46,249 bases of DNA from CAYVAP01 sp964343195 (lineage in GTDB: Bacteria; Bacteroidota; Bacteroidia; J057). The position numbers were made by a program, and so were the translations under genes. Positions 1 through 8,641 of this stretch are shown one piece after another. How positions within the stretch are numbered: the stretch's first letter is position 1; each line of letters opens with the position of its first letter. The DNA is taken from assembly GCA_964343195.1 (NCBI GenBank), contig CAYFIR010000040.1, positions 1 through 46,249 on the forward strand, given 5' to 3'. The notes under the pieces were generated by a model that saw only the letters and a program-made list of their open reading frames with translations, made no database searches and had not been told where the DNA came from.

Positions 1-274
1 AACATCCACCTAAAGCCCCGATGTTGGTTAATTGCTGATGGCCAATTTGTCGGTACTGGGAAGGGATTTTTCCCATTTAAAAAATGAATAAAGTCCAGCT
101 AATATTCATATAAATCCATCACGCTTTCCAGTATTTGTCTGCGCTCCTGCTTCGTTTGAAGCGTGGGTTTTTTTGGAAAAAATCGGGACGGGAAATGAAA
201 ATTCAGGTAAGAGGAGAATTGTTATCCACAAGTTCCAAACCATTTAGTGGTTGCCTAATTTCCATTTGTCCTGG
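1..274. other. intergenic, no gene seen
   Basis: No convincing coding frame. The only structure I see is the small hairpin with a T run at 149-174, listed separately. The remainder is AT-rich sequence without recognisable sites. Confidence 0.5.
149..174 (+). terminator. possible intrinsic terminator
   Basis: GCTTC (149-153), a GTTT loop and GAAGC (158-162) are followed by GTGGG and seven T residues (168-174). It would terminate a plus-strand gene lying left of the window. The stem is short, so the call is tentative. Confidence 0.35.
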
Positions 275-631
275 CTAGCCCTTGAGTTTTGCTAGGAGCC
301 ATTCTGACGCGATTTCCGTGCTTTCACAAAACCGAATCATATTATGATTGGCATGCTCTCTGGCCAATTCTGTTACCCGATTTCCCAGACCGTGGTCGGC
401 AGGAAGAACGATCGCAATCGGAAAACGATAGTTCACGAATTTTTGAAATATCTCACCTGCCAGGCCATTCCGCAGATCAAAGAAGTCCTCAGCCAGATCT
501 TTTCTGGTGAAAATGCACCCTTCCAACCCGCTGTAAATAGTTGCTAATGCGTCTTCAGGTTGTCCCAACCTGAGGTTATGGTGACTAGCCAGTAAGTTTT
601 CCATGTCGGTGAATAAAGAATCAGGCTGCAC
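275..631 (-). CDS. DUF4180 domain protein
   Basis: Small soluble protein of 118 residues matching the DUF4180 family: the core EDFFDLRNGLAGEIFQKF followed by NYRFPIAIV is typical of it. The family has no established biochemical role. The frame opens with GTG at 631; an ATG at 604 would give 109 residues. I prefer the GTG because it leaves about 25 residues before the first conserved helix, as in relatives, but this is not decisive. There are no signal peptide or membrane segments. It stands alone, divergent from acs, so its neighbours say nothing about function. Confidence 0.7.
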   Translation of the reverse strand: MQPDSLFTDMENLLASHHNLRLGQPEDALATIYSGLEGCIFTRKDLAEDFFDLRNGLAGEIFQKFVNYRFPIAIVLPADHGLGNRVTELAREHANHNMIRFCESTEIASEWLLAKLKG

Positions 632-726
632 TGCTTTATACCCTCAATATGCAGATTGGTTGTCAGCCTAGTAGTAAATCACGATTTGCCCCCTGTTTCC
701 AGCGTAAATTCGCTATTCAGAGCCTC

Positions 727-742
727 AAATCGTTGACGATTT
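727..742. promoter_or_regulatory. palindrome upstream of acs
   Basis: AAATCGT, TG, ACGATTT is a perfect 7+7 inverted repeat in the 245-bp gap between the divergent DUF4180 gene and acs. Its place and size would suit an operator for a dimeric regulator. No regulator is assigned and no TAnnTTTG box is visible nearby. Confidence 0.3.
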
Positions 743-876
743 CAGGAAAGTGCACTATTTTACGAAAGGTGGACGGGACGGATTAACCATGCGGGATTGG
801 GGAGTAGCATTCGGGTTCATATCTCCTTCGGTTCCACCTATGAACAAGGACATACACATTTTAAATACTACTCCAC

Positions 877-2787
877 ATGAGTAATTATCACATTAAGGAC
901 CTGGAAGAATATTACCGCGTTTATCGGAAATCGGTTAGTGATCCGGAGACATTCTGGGAAGAAGTAGCAGAAGAGCATTTTACGTGGCGCAAGCGCTGGG
1001 ACAAAGTGCTGGAATGGGACTTTAGCAAACCGGAAATCAAATGGTTCCAGGGAGCCAAGCTCAATATCACAGAAAACTGTATAGACCGACACCTGCGTGC
1101 CCAGGGGGACAAAACTGCCATCCTGTTCGAGCCCAACAATCCCAATGAAGAGGCTCAACACATTAGCTACCAGGAGTTGTATGAGCGGGTAAATCAGTTT
1201 GCCAATGTCCTGAGATCCAATGGCATAGAAAAAGGCGACCGGGTATGCATTTACCTGCCCATGATCCCGGAACTTGCGATATCAGTATTGGCTTGCGCAC
1301 GTATTGGAGCCATCCACTCCGTGGTTTTCGCAGGATTTTCGGCCTCGGCACTCGCCACCCGTATCAATGACAGCGAATGCAAAATGGTCATCACCTCCGA
1401 TGGTTCCTATCGTGGTGCCAAAACCATCGACCTCAAAGGAATCGTGGACGAAGCCCTAAAGGAGTGTCCAGTCGTGGAGAACGTACTGGTGGTTAATCGC
1501 ATTGACAGCAAAATCAACATGGTCGAGGGACGAGATCACTGGTTGCTCCCTCTGCTCAATCGAGCTTCCAAGGAATGTGAAGCCGAAATCATGGATGCTG
1601 AAGACCCACTTTTTATCCTCTATACATCCGGATCAACAGGTAAGCCCAAAGGCATGGTTCACACCACTGCCGGGTATATGGTCTATACAGCGTACACCTT
1701 TAAGAATGTATTTCAGTATCGCCACGACGACGTTTACTGGTGTACGGCCGACATTGGCTGGATCACCGGACACAGCTATATCGTCTACGGGCCATTGGCT
1801 AATGGAGCCACCACTGTCATGTTTGAAGGGGTTCCCAGTTACCCCGACTTCAGCCGCTTCTGGGAGGTAGTAGCAAAACACAAGGTAACCCAGTTCTATA
1901 CCGCTCCAACTGCCATCCGAGCCCTGGCCAAGGAAAGCCTGGATTTCGTTGATACCTACGACCTCAGCTCACTCAAAGTGCTCGGTTCGGTAGGCGAACC
2001 CATCAACGAGGAGGCCTGGCACTGGTACAATGACAACGTAGGCAAGAAGAACAGCCCCATCGTCGATACCTGGTGGCAAACCGAGACGGGCGGAATTATG
2101 ATTTCGCCCATCCCATATGTGACGCCGACCATCCCGACCTTTGCGACCATGCCTATGCCGGGTATTCAGCCCGTCCTGATGGACGAAAACGGTAAGGAGA
2201 TCAGGGGCAATCAGGTAGAAGGCCGCCTGTGCATCAAGTTCCCCTGGCCATCTATCGCCCGCACGATCTGGGGCAATCACCAACGGTACAAAGACACCTA
2301 TTTTTCCGCCTATGAAGGCTACTACTTCACTGGAGACGGCTCCAGACGAGATGCGGTAGGTTACTACCGGATTACGGGTCGGGTGGATGATGTCATCATC
2401 GTTTCTGGCCACAACCTGGGTACCGCCCCCATCGAGGACGCCATCAACGAGCACCCTGCCGTAGCAGAATCGGCCATCGTGGGCTTCCCACACGACATCA
2501 AGGGAAACGCGCTCTATGGCTTCATCACCCTCAAGGAAACGGGTGAATCACGTGTGCAGGACAACCTGCGCAAGGAGATCAATCAGGTGATCACCGAGCA
2601 CATCGGTCCCATCGCCAAACTGGACAAAATCCAGTTTACCGTTGGCCTGCCCAAGACCCGCTCGGGCAAAATCATGCGCCGCATCCTGCGCAAGATCGCC
2701 AGCAACGATACCTCCAACCTCGGCGACATCTCGACTCTGCTCAACCCTGAGGTGGTAGAGAAGATCATTGCGGAGAAGATTGACTAG
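877..2787 (+). CDS. acs: acetyl-CoA synthetase (AMP-forming)
   Basis: Activates acetate with ATP and CoA to acetyl-CoA through an acetyl-adenylate, in the cytoplasm. The 636 residues are near the usual 640-650. The adenylate-forming signature YTSGSTGKPKG lies at about 249-259, and the C-terminal LPKTRSGKIMRR carries the catalytic lysine near residue 598, the one acetylated in characterised Acs enzymes. The start is the ATG at 877. It is a single-gene unit, closed by a strong hairpin terminator at 2834-2864. Closely related propionyl-CoA synthetases are an alternative, but the overall sequence reads as Acs. Confidence 0.95.
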   Translation: MSNYHIKDLEEYYRVYRKSVSDPETFWEEVAEEHFTWRKRWDKVLEWDFSKPEIKWFQGAKLNITENCIDRHLRAQGDKTAILFEPNNPNEEAQHISYQELYERVNQFANVLRSNGIEKGDRVCIYLPMIPELAISVLACARIGAIHSVVFAGFSASALATRINDSECKMVITSDGSYRGAKTIDLKGIVDEALKECPVVENVLVVNRIDSKINMVEGRDHWLLPLLNRASKECEAEIMDAEDPLFILYTSGSTGKPKGMVHTTAGYMVYTAYTFKNVFQYRHDDVYWCTADIGWITGHSYIVYGPLANGATTVMFEGVPSYPDFSRFWEVVAKHKVTQFYTAPTAIRALAKESLDFVDTYDLSSLKVLGSVGEPINEEAWHWYNDNVGKKNSPIVDTWWQTETGGIMISPIPYVTPTIPTFATMPMPGIQPVLMDENGKEIRGNQVEGRLCIKFPWPSIARTIWGNHQRYKDTYFSAYEGYYFTGDGSRRDAVGYYRITGRVDDVIIVSGHNLGTAPIEDAINEHPAVAESAIVGFPHDIKGNALYGFITLKETGESRVQDNLRKEINQVITEHIGPIAKLDKIQFTVGLPKTRSGKIMRRILRKIASNDTSNLGDISTLLNPEVVEKIIAEKID

Positions 2788-2833
2788 GAAATATCAGGAT
2801 GTTAAGATTTCGAGATCCTGAGATTCATGAAAC

Positions 2834-2864
2834 AGCCCCTACCGTATTTGGTGGGGGCTTTTTT
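2834..2864 (+). terminator. intrinsic terminator after acs
   Basis: AGCCCCTACC (2834-2843), a 6-nt loop and GGTGGGGGCT (2850-2859) form a 10-bp stem with one wobble, followed by a run of six T residues. It lies 47 nt after the acs stop codon. Confidence 0.85.
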
Positions 2865-3205
2865 CTGCCTTGGCATAGCAAAATGGTACGCAGGCCAGGC
2901 TTTCAATAGAGTGATTTGGGTTTGTGTTCAGGCCGGCAAGGCAACGCAGACGGGGCCAGATCAAGCGTATCGGTGAAAGCCCCGTCCGCGTATCTGGAAT
3001 TCCAGATCCAGTCCAGAACCCCGTTTGCTGATCGGATAGCTGGGTGGGACGGTCGTAGTGCTGGGCCTGGGTTACGCGAAACCTCACTCGCTCCAGTTCG
3101 CTGGCGTACTCGCCGATGCTGGGAAAACGGGCTTTTTTTCAACAAACAGCTTCCTCCTGCAAGTTTTCCAGTACTTGTCTGTCCTTGGGCAAAGATATCC
3201 TCCAC
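2865..3205. other. 341-bp structured intergenic region
   Basis: No frame here looks like a real protein. It holds a 12-bp inverted repeat with one mismatch (2945-2956 with 2979-2990; core GACGGGGC/GCCCCGTC) and a perfect 16-bp palindrome, ATCTGGAATTCCAGAT, at 2992-3007. A frame open to the AraC-type gene begins at 3116, but its first 30 residues look non-coding. The region could be the leader and control region of that gene or a decayed repeat. Confidence 0.45.
2992..3007. repeat. perfect 16-bp palindrome
   Basis: ATCTGGAATTCCAGAT is fully self-complementary. It sits about 200 bp upstream of the AraC-type regulator start and immediately right of a separate GC-rich inverted repeat. An operator or hairpin role is possible but unproven. 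Confidence 0.6.
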
Positions 3206-4321
3206 ATGCTGTTTCTGATCGGAATTTTCATCACCTGCTTTCTTGTCTTTACCCTATCGGGCAAAAAGGGTAAGTCCCTGGCTGACCATATCCTGCTCAC
3301 ATGGCTCCTGCTGCTGGGAGTACACATTGCCATCTTTTACCTGCGATTTAGCGAACAAGCCTACCAGTTTCCCTTTTTCCTAGGAGTGGACTTTCCCTTC
3401 CCGTTGCTGCACGGTCCTATGCTGCTACTATACGTGCAGGCCATCACCTCACGATTTCCTGCAAAAAGAAGCCTGAACCTGCTGCATTATGCCCCAGCTT
3501 TGGTCGCCTATGTTGCCATGATTCCCTTTTATCTCCGGCCTGCCCAGGAACGCATCCTGGTATTTCAGCACCAAGGACAGGGGTATGAGACCTTCGGAAT
3601 AGCCCTCAATCTGGCCATTTTTGCTTCTGAGGGAATCTACTTTTGCTGGTCGCTGTTGCTGCTTCGCAGGCACCGGAGCCGAATTGAAAGCTACTTTTCG
3701 GCAACGGAAAAAGTCAACCTCAACTGGCTGCGCTACCTGACCTATGGGCTGGGAGCGGTGTTTCTGGTGTCGGTATTGCTGGACGAAGTTTGGATCAACG
3801 GCTCCATCGTGGTCTTTGTGCTGTTCGTGGGATTCTTTGGCATCAATCAGGTTGGTATTTTCACTTCCCCCCAAGAGCTACCACCGCAGCCAGCCGCCCC
3901 AGTTCAGGAGCACATAGAAGTAGCCGTCGAAACCCAGCCTGCCAAACGCTACGCCAAATCCGGTCTCTCGGCAGAGCAGTCGGAGATCCTGTATGAGCGC
4001 CTGCAGCTGATGATGACGGGGGAAGAATTGTACCGGGAAAGCGAGATCACACTCACGCAACTCGCCGAGCGCCTGGGTATCCATTCCAACTACCTGTCGC
4101 AGGTCATCAACGAGAAAACCGGCGACAACTTCTACGCCTACATCAACACCCTCCGCATAGAGGCATTTCTCGACCTGCTGGAAGATCCCCCAAACCGTCA
4201 GTACAAGCTCATCTCCCTGGCTTATGACTGCGGATTCAACTCCAAATCTTCCTTCAACCGCTACTTCAAGAAGGTCGTCGGGCAGACGCCGACGGAGTAT
4301 GTGGGGTCGAGGTTTGGGTGA
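3206..4321 (+). CDS. membrane-anchored AraC-family regulator
   Basis: Predicted integral membrane transcription regulator of 371 residues. Residues 1 to about 215 hold several hydrophobic segments (MLFLIGIFITCFLVF, LLTWLLLLGVHIAIFYL and others), like the multi-helix N-termini of many Bacteroidota AraC regulators. A proline-rich linker (about 220-265) leads to a C-terminal AraC double helix-turn-helix (about 268-371; LTQLAERLGIHSNYLSQVIN, then YDCGFNSKSSFNRYFKK). I chose the ATG at 3206 because the 30 residues upstream in the same frame lack protein character and the membrane helix then begins at the N-terminus. Signal and target genes are unknown; the nearest downstream genes are the exported hydrolase pair. 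Confidence 0.85.
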   Translation: MLFLIGIFITCFLVFTLSGKKGKSLADHILLTWLLLLGVHIAIFYLRFSEQAYQFPFFLGVDFPFPLLHGPMLLLYVQAITSRFPAKRSLNLLHYAPALVAYVAMIPFYLRPAQERILVFQHQGQGYETFGIALNLAIFASEGIYFCWSLLLLRRHRSRIESYFSATEKVNLNWLRYLTYGLGAVFLVSVLLDEVWINGSIVVFVLFVGFFGINQVGIFTSPQELPPQPAAPVQEHIEVAVETQPAKRYAKSGLSAEQSEILYERLQLMMTGEELYRESEITLTQLAERLGIHSNYLSQVINEKTGDNFYAYINTLRIEAFLDLLEDPPNRQYKLISLAYDCGFNSKSSFNRYFKKVVGQTPTEYVGSRFG

Positions 4322-4337
4322 TTTTCCCTAAACGCTC

Positions 4338-4448
4338 CGCCAGGTCTCCGAACCTGGCGTAGCACGGTTTTTCGGACTCCAATCCGAGATGTGTTCGTGG
4401 GATGAGAATCCCAAAAACCAGCGGGATCGGTGTACGGAGACACCGATC
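4338..4448. repeat. tandem array of four hairpins
   Basis: Four consecutive short fold-backs: CGCCAGGT/ACCTGGCG (4338-4359), TCGGA/TCCGA (4372-4387), TGGGAT/ATCCCA (4398-4413) and GATCGGTGT/ACACCGATC (4425-4448). Three of the four loops contain CTCC or its complement GGAG. Two near-direct repeats built around CTTGCAAG and ACCCCTG follow at about 4457-4508. It looks like a dispersed-repeat remnant or structured RNA rather than a terminator, since no T runs follow the stems. Confidence 0.6.
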
Positions 4449-4556
4449 AACTGCCCCCTTGCAAGGCGACACCCCTGATTCGCCCCTCCTTGCAAGCGAG
4501 TACCCCTGTTGCACGATGAGATGTCACCTTTGCTGAAAACAAACATCAATCTCATT

Positions 4557-5552
4557 ATGCACAAGATCAAACTTGGAACCTGGCTGGCACTAGCGGCTAT
4601 GCTGATGGTTTCCTGCCAGCGAATGGAGATGACCGCACCGGGTTTTCTCGTTCCCAAAACGGTGGATCAGGATGCCTCTCTGCCCTCCCTCACAGTCAAC
4701 GGCTTTCAGCTACACGTCGAATCCTTTGGCGATCCAACGGATCCGCTACTCATCCTCATCCACGGCGGGCCGGGCGGCGACTACCGCTCCATGCTCCAGG
4801 CCAAAGACCTGGCCGATGACGGCTTCCTCGTGGTGTGTTACGATCAGATCGGCTCGGGCCTGTCCCAGCGAGTGGATGCGAGCGTACTGGAAGAACCGGG
4901 TTCGCTCGATGTCTATTTCGACAACCTGGGGAGCCTGATCGACCACTTTCAGCGGAGCGATTCACAGAAGGTGTTCCTCGCGGGTCACTCCTGGGGAGCC
5001 ATGCTGGCCTCGGGCTTTGTCAACCAATATCCCAACAGAGTCGATGGACTGGTGCTGGGCGAGCCGGGCGGACTGACCTGGCCGCAAACCGAGGAATATC
5101 TGTCCCGCTCCAATCACATCCAGTTTTTCTCCGAAGCCCTGAACAATGCCCTCTATCCTGAGCAGATGTTCGCAGGTCGGGACGAACACGAAGTGCTCGA
5201 CTACAAAGCAGCGCAGTTCACATCCTTCGAAAATGCGCCGGGCAACGCCATCGGCAATGCCGGGATTTACCCCTTTTGGCGCAATGGAGCAGTGATTTTC
5301 AACGCTTCCATCGACTATGCTGATACCTACGGGCTGGACTTTACGACGCACCTCGAACAGTTCGAGCCCAAAGTACTCTTCCTCTACAGCGAACTCAACA
5401 CCGCCTATGGCCGCGAATGGGCCGAAACCGTGGCGGCCCCCTACCCTAACAGCGAGGTCCTGGAGGTCAAAGGCAGCGGCCATGAGATGTTTTACTTCGG
5501 ATGGCAAGACCTCTATCCCAAAATGCTCACCTACTTAACCCAAATGCGATGA
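4557..5552 (+). CDS. alpha/beta-hydrolase lipoprotein, prolyl aminopeptidase-like
   Basis: Exported alpha/beta-hydrolase-fold enzyme of 331 residues. The ATG at 4557 gives a lipoprotein signal with lipobox LMVSC (Cys20); an upstream ATG at 4509 would only add 16 residues before it. Visible motifs: HGGPGG (about 69-74), the oxyanion signature of the proline iminopeptidase group; the nucleophile elbow GHSWG with Ser145; and a C-terminal GSGHEMFYF with the likely catalytic His. The segment where an acid is expected reads YSELNTAYG, with Glu rather than the familiar Asp, so the exact triad is uncertain. Substrate unknown. It overlaps the next gene in an ATGA junction, so the two are probably translationally coupled. 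Confidence 0.8.
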   Translation: MHKIKLGTWLALAAMLMVSCQRMEMTAPGFLVPKTVDQDASLPSLTVNGFQLHVESFGDPTDPLLILIHGGPGGDYRSMLQAKDLADDGFLVVCYDQIGSGLSQRVDASVLEEPGSLDVYFDNLGSLIDHFQRSDSQKVFLAGHSWGAMLASGFVNQYPNRVDGLVLGEPGGLTWPQTEEYLSRSNHIQFFSEALNNALYPEQMFAGRDEHEVLDYKAAQFTSFENAPGNAIGNAGIYPFWRNGAVIFNASIDYADTYGLDFTTHLEQFEPKVLFLYSELNTAYGREWAETVAAPYPNSEVLEVKGSGHEMFYFGWQDLYPKMLTYLTQMR

Positions 5553-6220
5553 ATTCACTTATCAAAATCCTCATGGCCCTGACTGGGCTGCTTTTCTCTT
5601 TTCTACTGGCTAATGCCCAGGAAATCAACTGGCAAGGTTCCACCCTCGACAAGCCTCATGCGATCAGCCTGAATTTCGGGGCGGATTATTCCTCCTACTA
5701 TGGCGTTTCGTACCTCTACCGCCTGCCAACTCAGCGCCTGCCCATCGGTTTGTATGCCGAGGCACAGGTTCCCTTTGGGTCAGACCTATTTGACGACTGG
5801 AGCGGAGAGGTCGGAGCTAGCTCGGCTTTGTGGCAGCAGAATCAACTCGCCTGGACCATGCAGGTGGGGCTGATCGCACGGCGATATGAATCCGAATTGG
5901 CCACCCTGCTCAACCTGGGGGCCAATGTGACCACGCTTTTTGGGTACCAGGGTACCCACCTGGGTCTGAGCGGACTGGCTGGCTACGAGCGCTCCATTTC
6001 TACCCGCATCGAGCACACTGGACTGGCAGTGTACTACCCGGACATCCAGGACGGCTGGTACAAAAGCCCTGGCGGCAACCTGAAGTTCGGAGTACAGGCA
6101 AGGGGTTCGTTTGGCGCCAATCACCTCTACCTAACCGCAGGGAAGGCCTTCGGCCAGAACTTTACGGACAATCCCACACTGCCCTTTTATGCTCGGGTGA
6201 GTTTGCAGCGTACTTTCTGA
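5549..6220 (+). CDS. exported small beta-barrel-like protein
   Basis: A 223-residue protein with a clear signal peptide (MNSLIKILMALTGLLFSFLLANAQ). The mature part alternates polar and hydrophobic residues in strand-like stretches rich in Gly, Tyr and Leu and ends in YARVSLQRTF, with a terminal Phe as in many outer-membrane barrels. I infer an outer-membrane or periplasmic barrel; I do not recognise a named family. The start ATG at 5549 overlaps the stop of the upstream hydrolase (ATGA), so the two form one unit. Confidence 0.65.
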   Translation: MNSLIKILMALTGLLFSFLLANAQEINWQGSTLDKPHAISLNFGADYSSYYGVSYLYRLPTQRLPIGLYAEAQVPFGSDLFDDWSGEVGASSALWQQNQLAWTMQVGLIARRYESELATLLNLGANVTTLFGYQGTHLGLSGLAGYERSISTRIEHTGLAVYYPDIQDGWYKSPGGNLKFGVQARGSFGANHLYLTAGKAFGQNFTDNPTLPFYARVSLQRTF

Positions 6221-6303
6221 TTTTTCATGAGGAATGACCGCAAACAAGCGATGGCAGGACGCCCTATGGGAAAGGGAAGACGCTGGTTGTTCACACTTTA
6301 ATC

Positions 6304-7194
6304 CTAGCTGATCTTCAGCGAGGTCATGCTGATGCTGCCCCCGACCATCTTGTCATTGAAGAGAGACACTTCCTCGCGGGCGGTTTGCAGGCCCAGCGTA
6401 TAGATCAGAGGCAAATAGTGATCAGGCGTTGGGACGGCCAGTTTCAACGCCTGTCCTTGCTGATGATAGTTCATCAGAGGGGCATAATTGCCAGATAAAA
6501 TATGGTGATTGACAGTCTGACGTGCCTCACGCGCCCAGTCAAAACCATAGTCATCGCGGTTGATGCCGGCAAAGTCCACCATGCGCAGGTTGTGGACGAT
6601 GTTGCCACTGCCGATGATGAGGATGCCTTTGCTGCGAAGGGATTGTAGCTGCCTGGCTAGTTCGAAGTGAAAGGCAGGTGGCTTGGTATAGTCGATGCTC
6701 ATCTGGATCACCGGAATGTCCGCATCGGGATATAGGTGCTTGATCACCGACCATGCCCCGTGGTCGAGGCCCCACTCGTGGTCGAGTTCTACGGAGGTGG
6801 GAGACAGTAGCTCCTGGGCTTCTTCCGCCAGGGCCGGGCTGCCGGGGGCGGGGTACTGCACATCAAACAGCGCCTGTGGAAAGCCATAGAAGTCATGGAT
6901 GGTCTTGGGCATCTGCATCGCGGTTACCTTGGTTCCCCGGGTGAACCAGTGCGCTGATACACAGAGGATTGCCTTCGGAGTTGGGATAGCCTGCGCCACT
7001 TCCCGAAAGCCTTTGACAAACTGGTTTTCCTCGATGGCGTTCATCGGGCTGCCATGCCCAAGAAAGAGCACAGGCATCTTGTCGGTGCTTTTCAAATCCT
7101 GCGAATAGGAATGCAATTCACGGAGTCCACTCATGCCAAATAATGTTGAAAGGCCAGTCAGGCCCGCTAATTTGATAAAAGATTTCCTCTTCAT
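6304..7194 (-). CDS. ygiD: DODA-type extradiol ring-cleavage dioxygenase
   Basis: Member of the 4,5-DOPA dioxygenase/LigB-like class III extradiol dioxygenases, which open catechol-type rings using a metal bound by histidines. Family hallmarks: FLGHGSPMNAIE near the N-terminus, CVSAHWFTRGTKV in the middle, DHGAWSVIKHLYPDADIPVIQMSID, and IIGSGNIVHNLR. The 296 residues exceed the usual ~260 because of an N-terminal extension (MKRKSFIKLAGLTGLSTLFG) resembling a signal or Tat-like leader with KRK instead of RR, so it may be exported, unlike E. coli YgiD. The physiological substrate is not known for most members. It stands alone. Confidence 0.85.
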   Translation of the reverse strand: MKRKSFIKLAGLTGLSTLFGMSGLRELHSYSQDLKSTDKMPVLFLGHGSPMNAIEENQFVKGFREVAQAIPTPKAILCVSAHWFTRGTKVTAMQMPKTIHDFYGFPQALFDVQYPAPGSPALAEEAQELLSPTSVELDHEWGLDHGAWSVIKHLYPDADIPVIQMSIDYTKPPAFHFELARQLQSLRSKGILIIGSGNIVHNLRMVDFAGINRDDYGFDWAREARQTVNHHILSGNYAPLMNYHQQGQALKLAVPTPDHYLPLIYTLGLQTAREEVSLFNDKMVGGSISMTSLKIS

Positions 7195-7325
7195 GGTGGG
7201 TTGGTCGTTTATGTTTCCCCCGCAAAAGAGGAATAAAAATTCCCCAAAATCAATGTTTGAACACTGATTTTTATCTATTGGAATGATACGGAACTTTTTC
7301 CGGTTGGTTGAGCGGAGCGTCTCTG

Positions 7326-7748
7326 CTAGATAATCAGGTTGTCCTGCCCGTCAAACTCTGCGAAAGGGTTATAGGCCACTTCAAACAAATGCCCGTCCGG
7401 ATCGGCAAAGTAGCCGCTGTATCCGCCCCAGAAGACCTTTTCGGCGGGTTTGACGATGGAGACTCCCAGCGCCTCCACTTCGGCGAGGACTTCGTCTACT
7501 TCCTGCTCAGACCGGGTATTGTAGGCAATGGTAACGCCAGAGAAGCCGCTCCCCTCGCTGGGAATGCCGACATCTTTGGCCAGTTTCTCACAAGGAAAAA
7601 GGGCCAGCACAATGCCCCCCATCTGAAAAAAGACGATGTCTCCCTGACTGGCTTCGGAGCGCTGCCACTTGAGTCCCTTTTCGTAGAAATCGAGCGACCG
7701 CTGCATGTCAGCGACGCCAAGGGTGATGATGTTTAGGGTTTGACGCAT
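7326..7748 (-). CDS. VOC-family (glyoxalase-like) protein
   Basis: A 140-residue single VOC domain protein: LNIITLGVADMQRSLDFYEKGL at the start and GGYSGYFADPDGHLFEVAYNP near the end are characteristic of the glyoxalase/bleomycin-resistance/dioxygenase superfamily. It is not recognisably glyoxalase I; members bind metals or small molecules in several unrelated roles. I start it at the ATG at 7748; the frame extends eight residues upstream without support. No operon partner is evident. Confidence 0.8.
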   Translation of the reverse strand: MRQTLNIITLGVADMQRSLDFYEKGLKWQRSEASQGDIVFFQMGGIVLALFPCEKLAKDVGIPSEGSGFSGVTIAYNTRSEQEVDEVLAEVEALGVSIVKPAEKVFWGGYSGYFADPDGHLFEVAYNPFAEFDGQDNLII

Positions 7749-7900
7749 GGTAAAGGGTAATTCTGAATGCAAATTAACCTTTCCATACCCCTATCCCAAC
7801 CAGTCACGAGTCAATATCATATGATGGAATTTGTTAAAAATGATTGCCTCTGGCACCGATTTGCAGCCAAATCCGTATTTTCCGGAAACCTACTTCCCTC

Positions 7901-8629
7901 ATGAACATACCTACGATCCAGGGCATCATCGACCGGCGCATCCTCATCAACTATCGGGTCGATCCAGAGGTTATGAGCACATTTCTTCCCGCTCCCTTCA
8001 GACCTAAACTGGTAGCGGGAGAAGCCATCGCGGGCATTTGTCTAATCCGGCTAAAGGCAATTCGTCCCAAGGGACTACCCGCTGGGATTGGCATTTCATC
8101 CGAAAATGGTGCCCACCGCATCGCGGTGGAGTGGACTGCAGATGGACAAGCCCATGAGGGGGTTTACATTCCGAGACGAGATACGTCTTCGATTTTGAAT
8201 TCAATGGCAGGAGGTAGCATTTTCCCTGGCGTACACCACCATGCAGCATTTGAGGTCCAGGAAGGCGATGGCCAGTATGCGGTATCGTTCAAAAGCAGCG
8301 ATGGCGTTGAGGTATCCATCGAAGCGCAGGAAACAGGCGAGTGGAACCCCAGGAGTGTATTCGAAAACCTGGAATGCGCATCCTGCTTTTTTGAACAGGG
8401 GCCCCTGGGCTACTCCCCTAATGAGCGGCAAGCGCAGTTCGACGGATTAGAACTGCACACTTATCACTGGGACACCTCTCCCCTGAAGGTCAGCCGGGTA
8501 CGCTCCAGCTTCTTTGAAGACCGATCTGTTTTTCCCGAAGGATCTGTCACCTTCGACAATGCCCTGCTGATGCGCGATATCGACCACGAGTGGAAAGCCC
8601 GAAAAGCCATTCGGACGCCCATTTTTTAA
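7901..8629 (+). CDS. DUF2071 family protein
   Basis: A 242-residue protein matching DUF2071 (YqjF-like, with an acetoacetate-decarboxylase-like fold): RRILINYRVDPEVMSTFLPAPFRPK at the start and a central EWTADGQAHEGVYIPRRDTSS. The function of this family is not established. The ATG at 7901 is preferred over an upstream in-frame ATG at 7844 because the conserved domain begins right after it. The next gene starts 12 bp downstream on the same strand, so they are probably co-transcribed. Confidence 0.8.
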   Translation: MNIPTIQGIIDRRILINYRVDPEVMSTFLPAPFRPKLVAGEAIAGICLIRLKAIRPKGLPAGIGISSENGAHRIAVEWTADGQAHEGVYIPRRDTSSILNSMAGGSIFPGVHHHAAFEVQEGDGQYAVSFKSSDGVEVSIEAQETGEWNPRSVFENLECASCFFEQGPLGYSPNERQAQFDGLELHTYHWDTSPLKVSRVRSSFFEDRSVFPEGSVTFDNALLMRDIDHEWKARKAIRTPIF

Positions 8630-8641
8630 CCCAATTTCCCT

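Noticed and set aside
126..141. Similarity of TTTCCAGTATTTGTCTG near 126 to TTTTCCAGTACTTGTCTG near 3165
   Set aside because: A single short match with no flanking similarity; could be chance.
2916..3218. 100-codon plus-strand frame before the AraC gene
   Set aside because: It spans palindromic non-coding sequence and has no recognisable domain.
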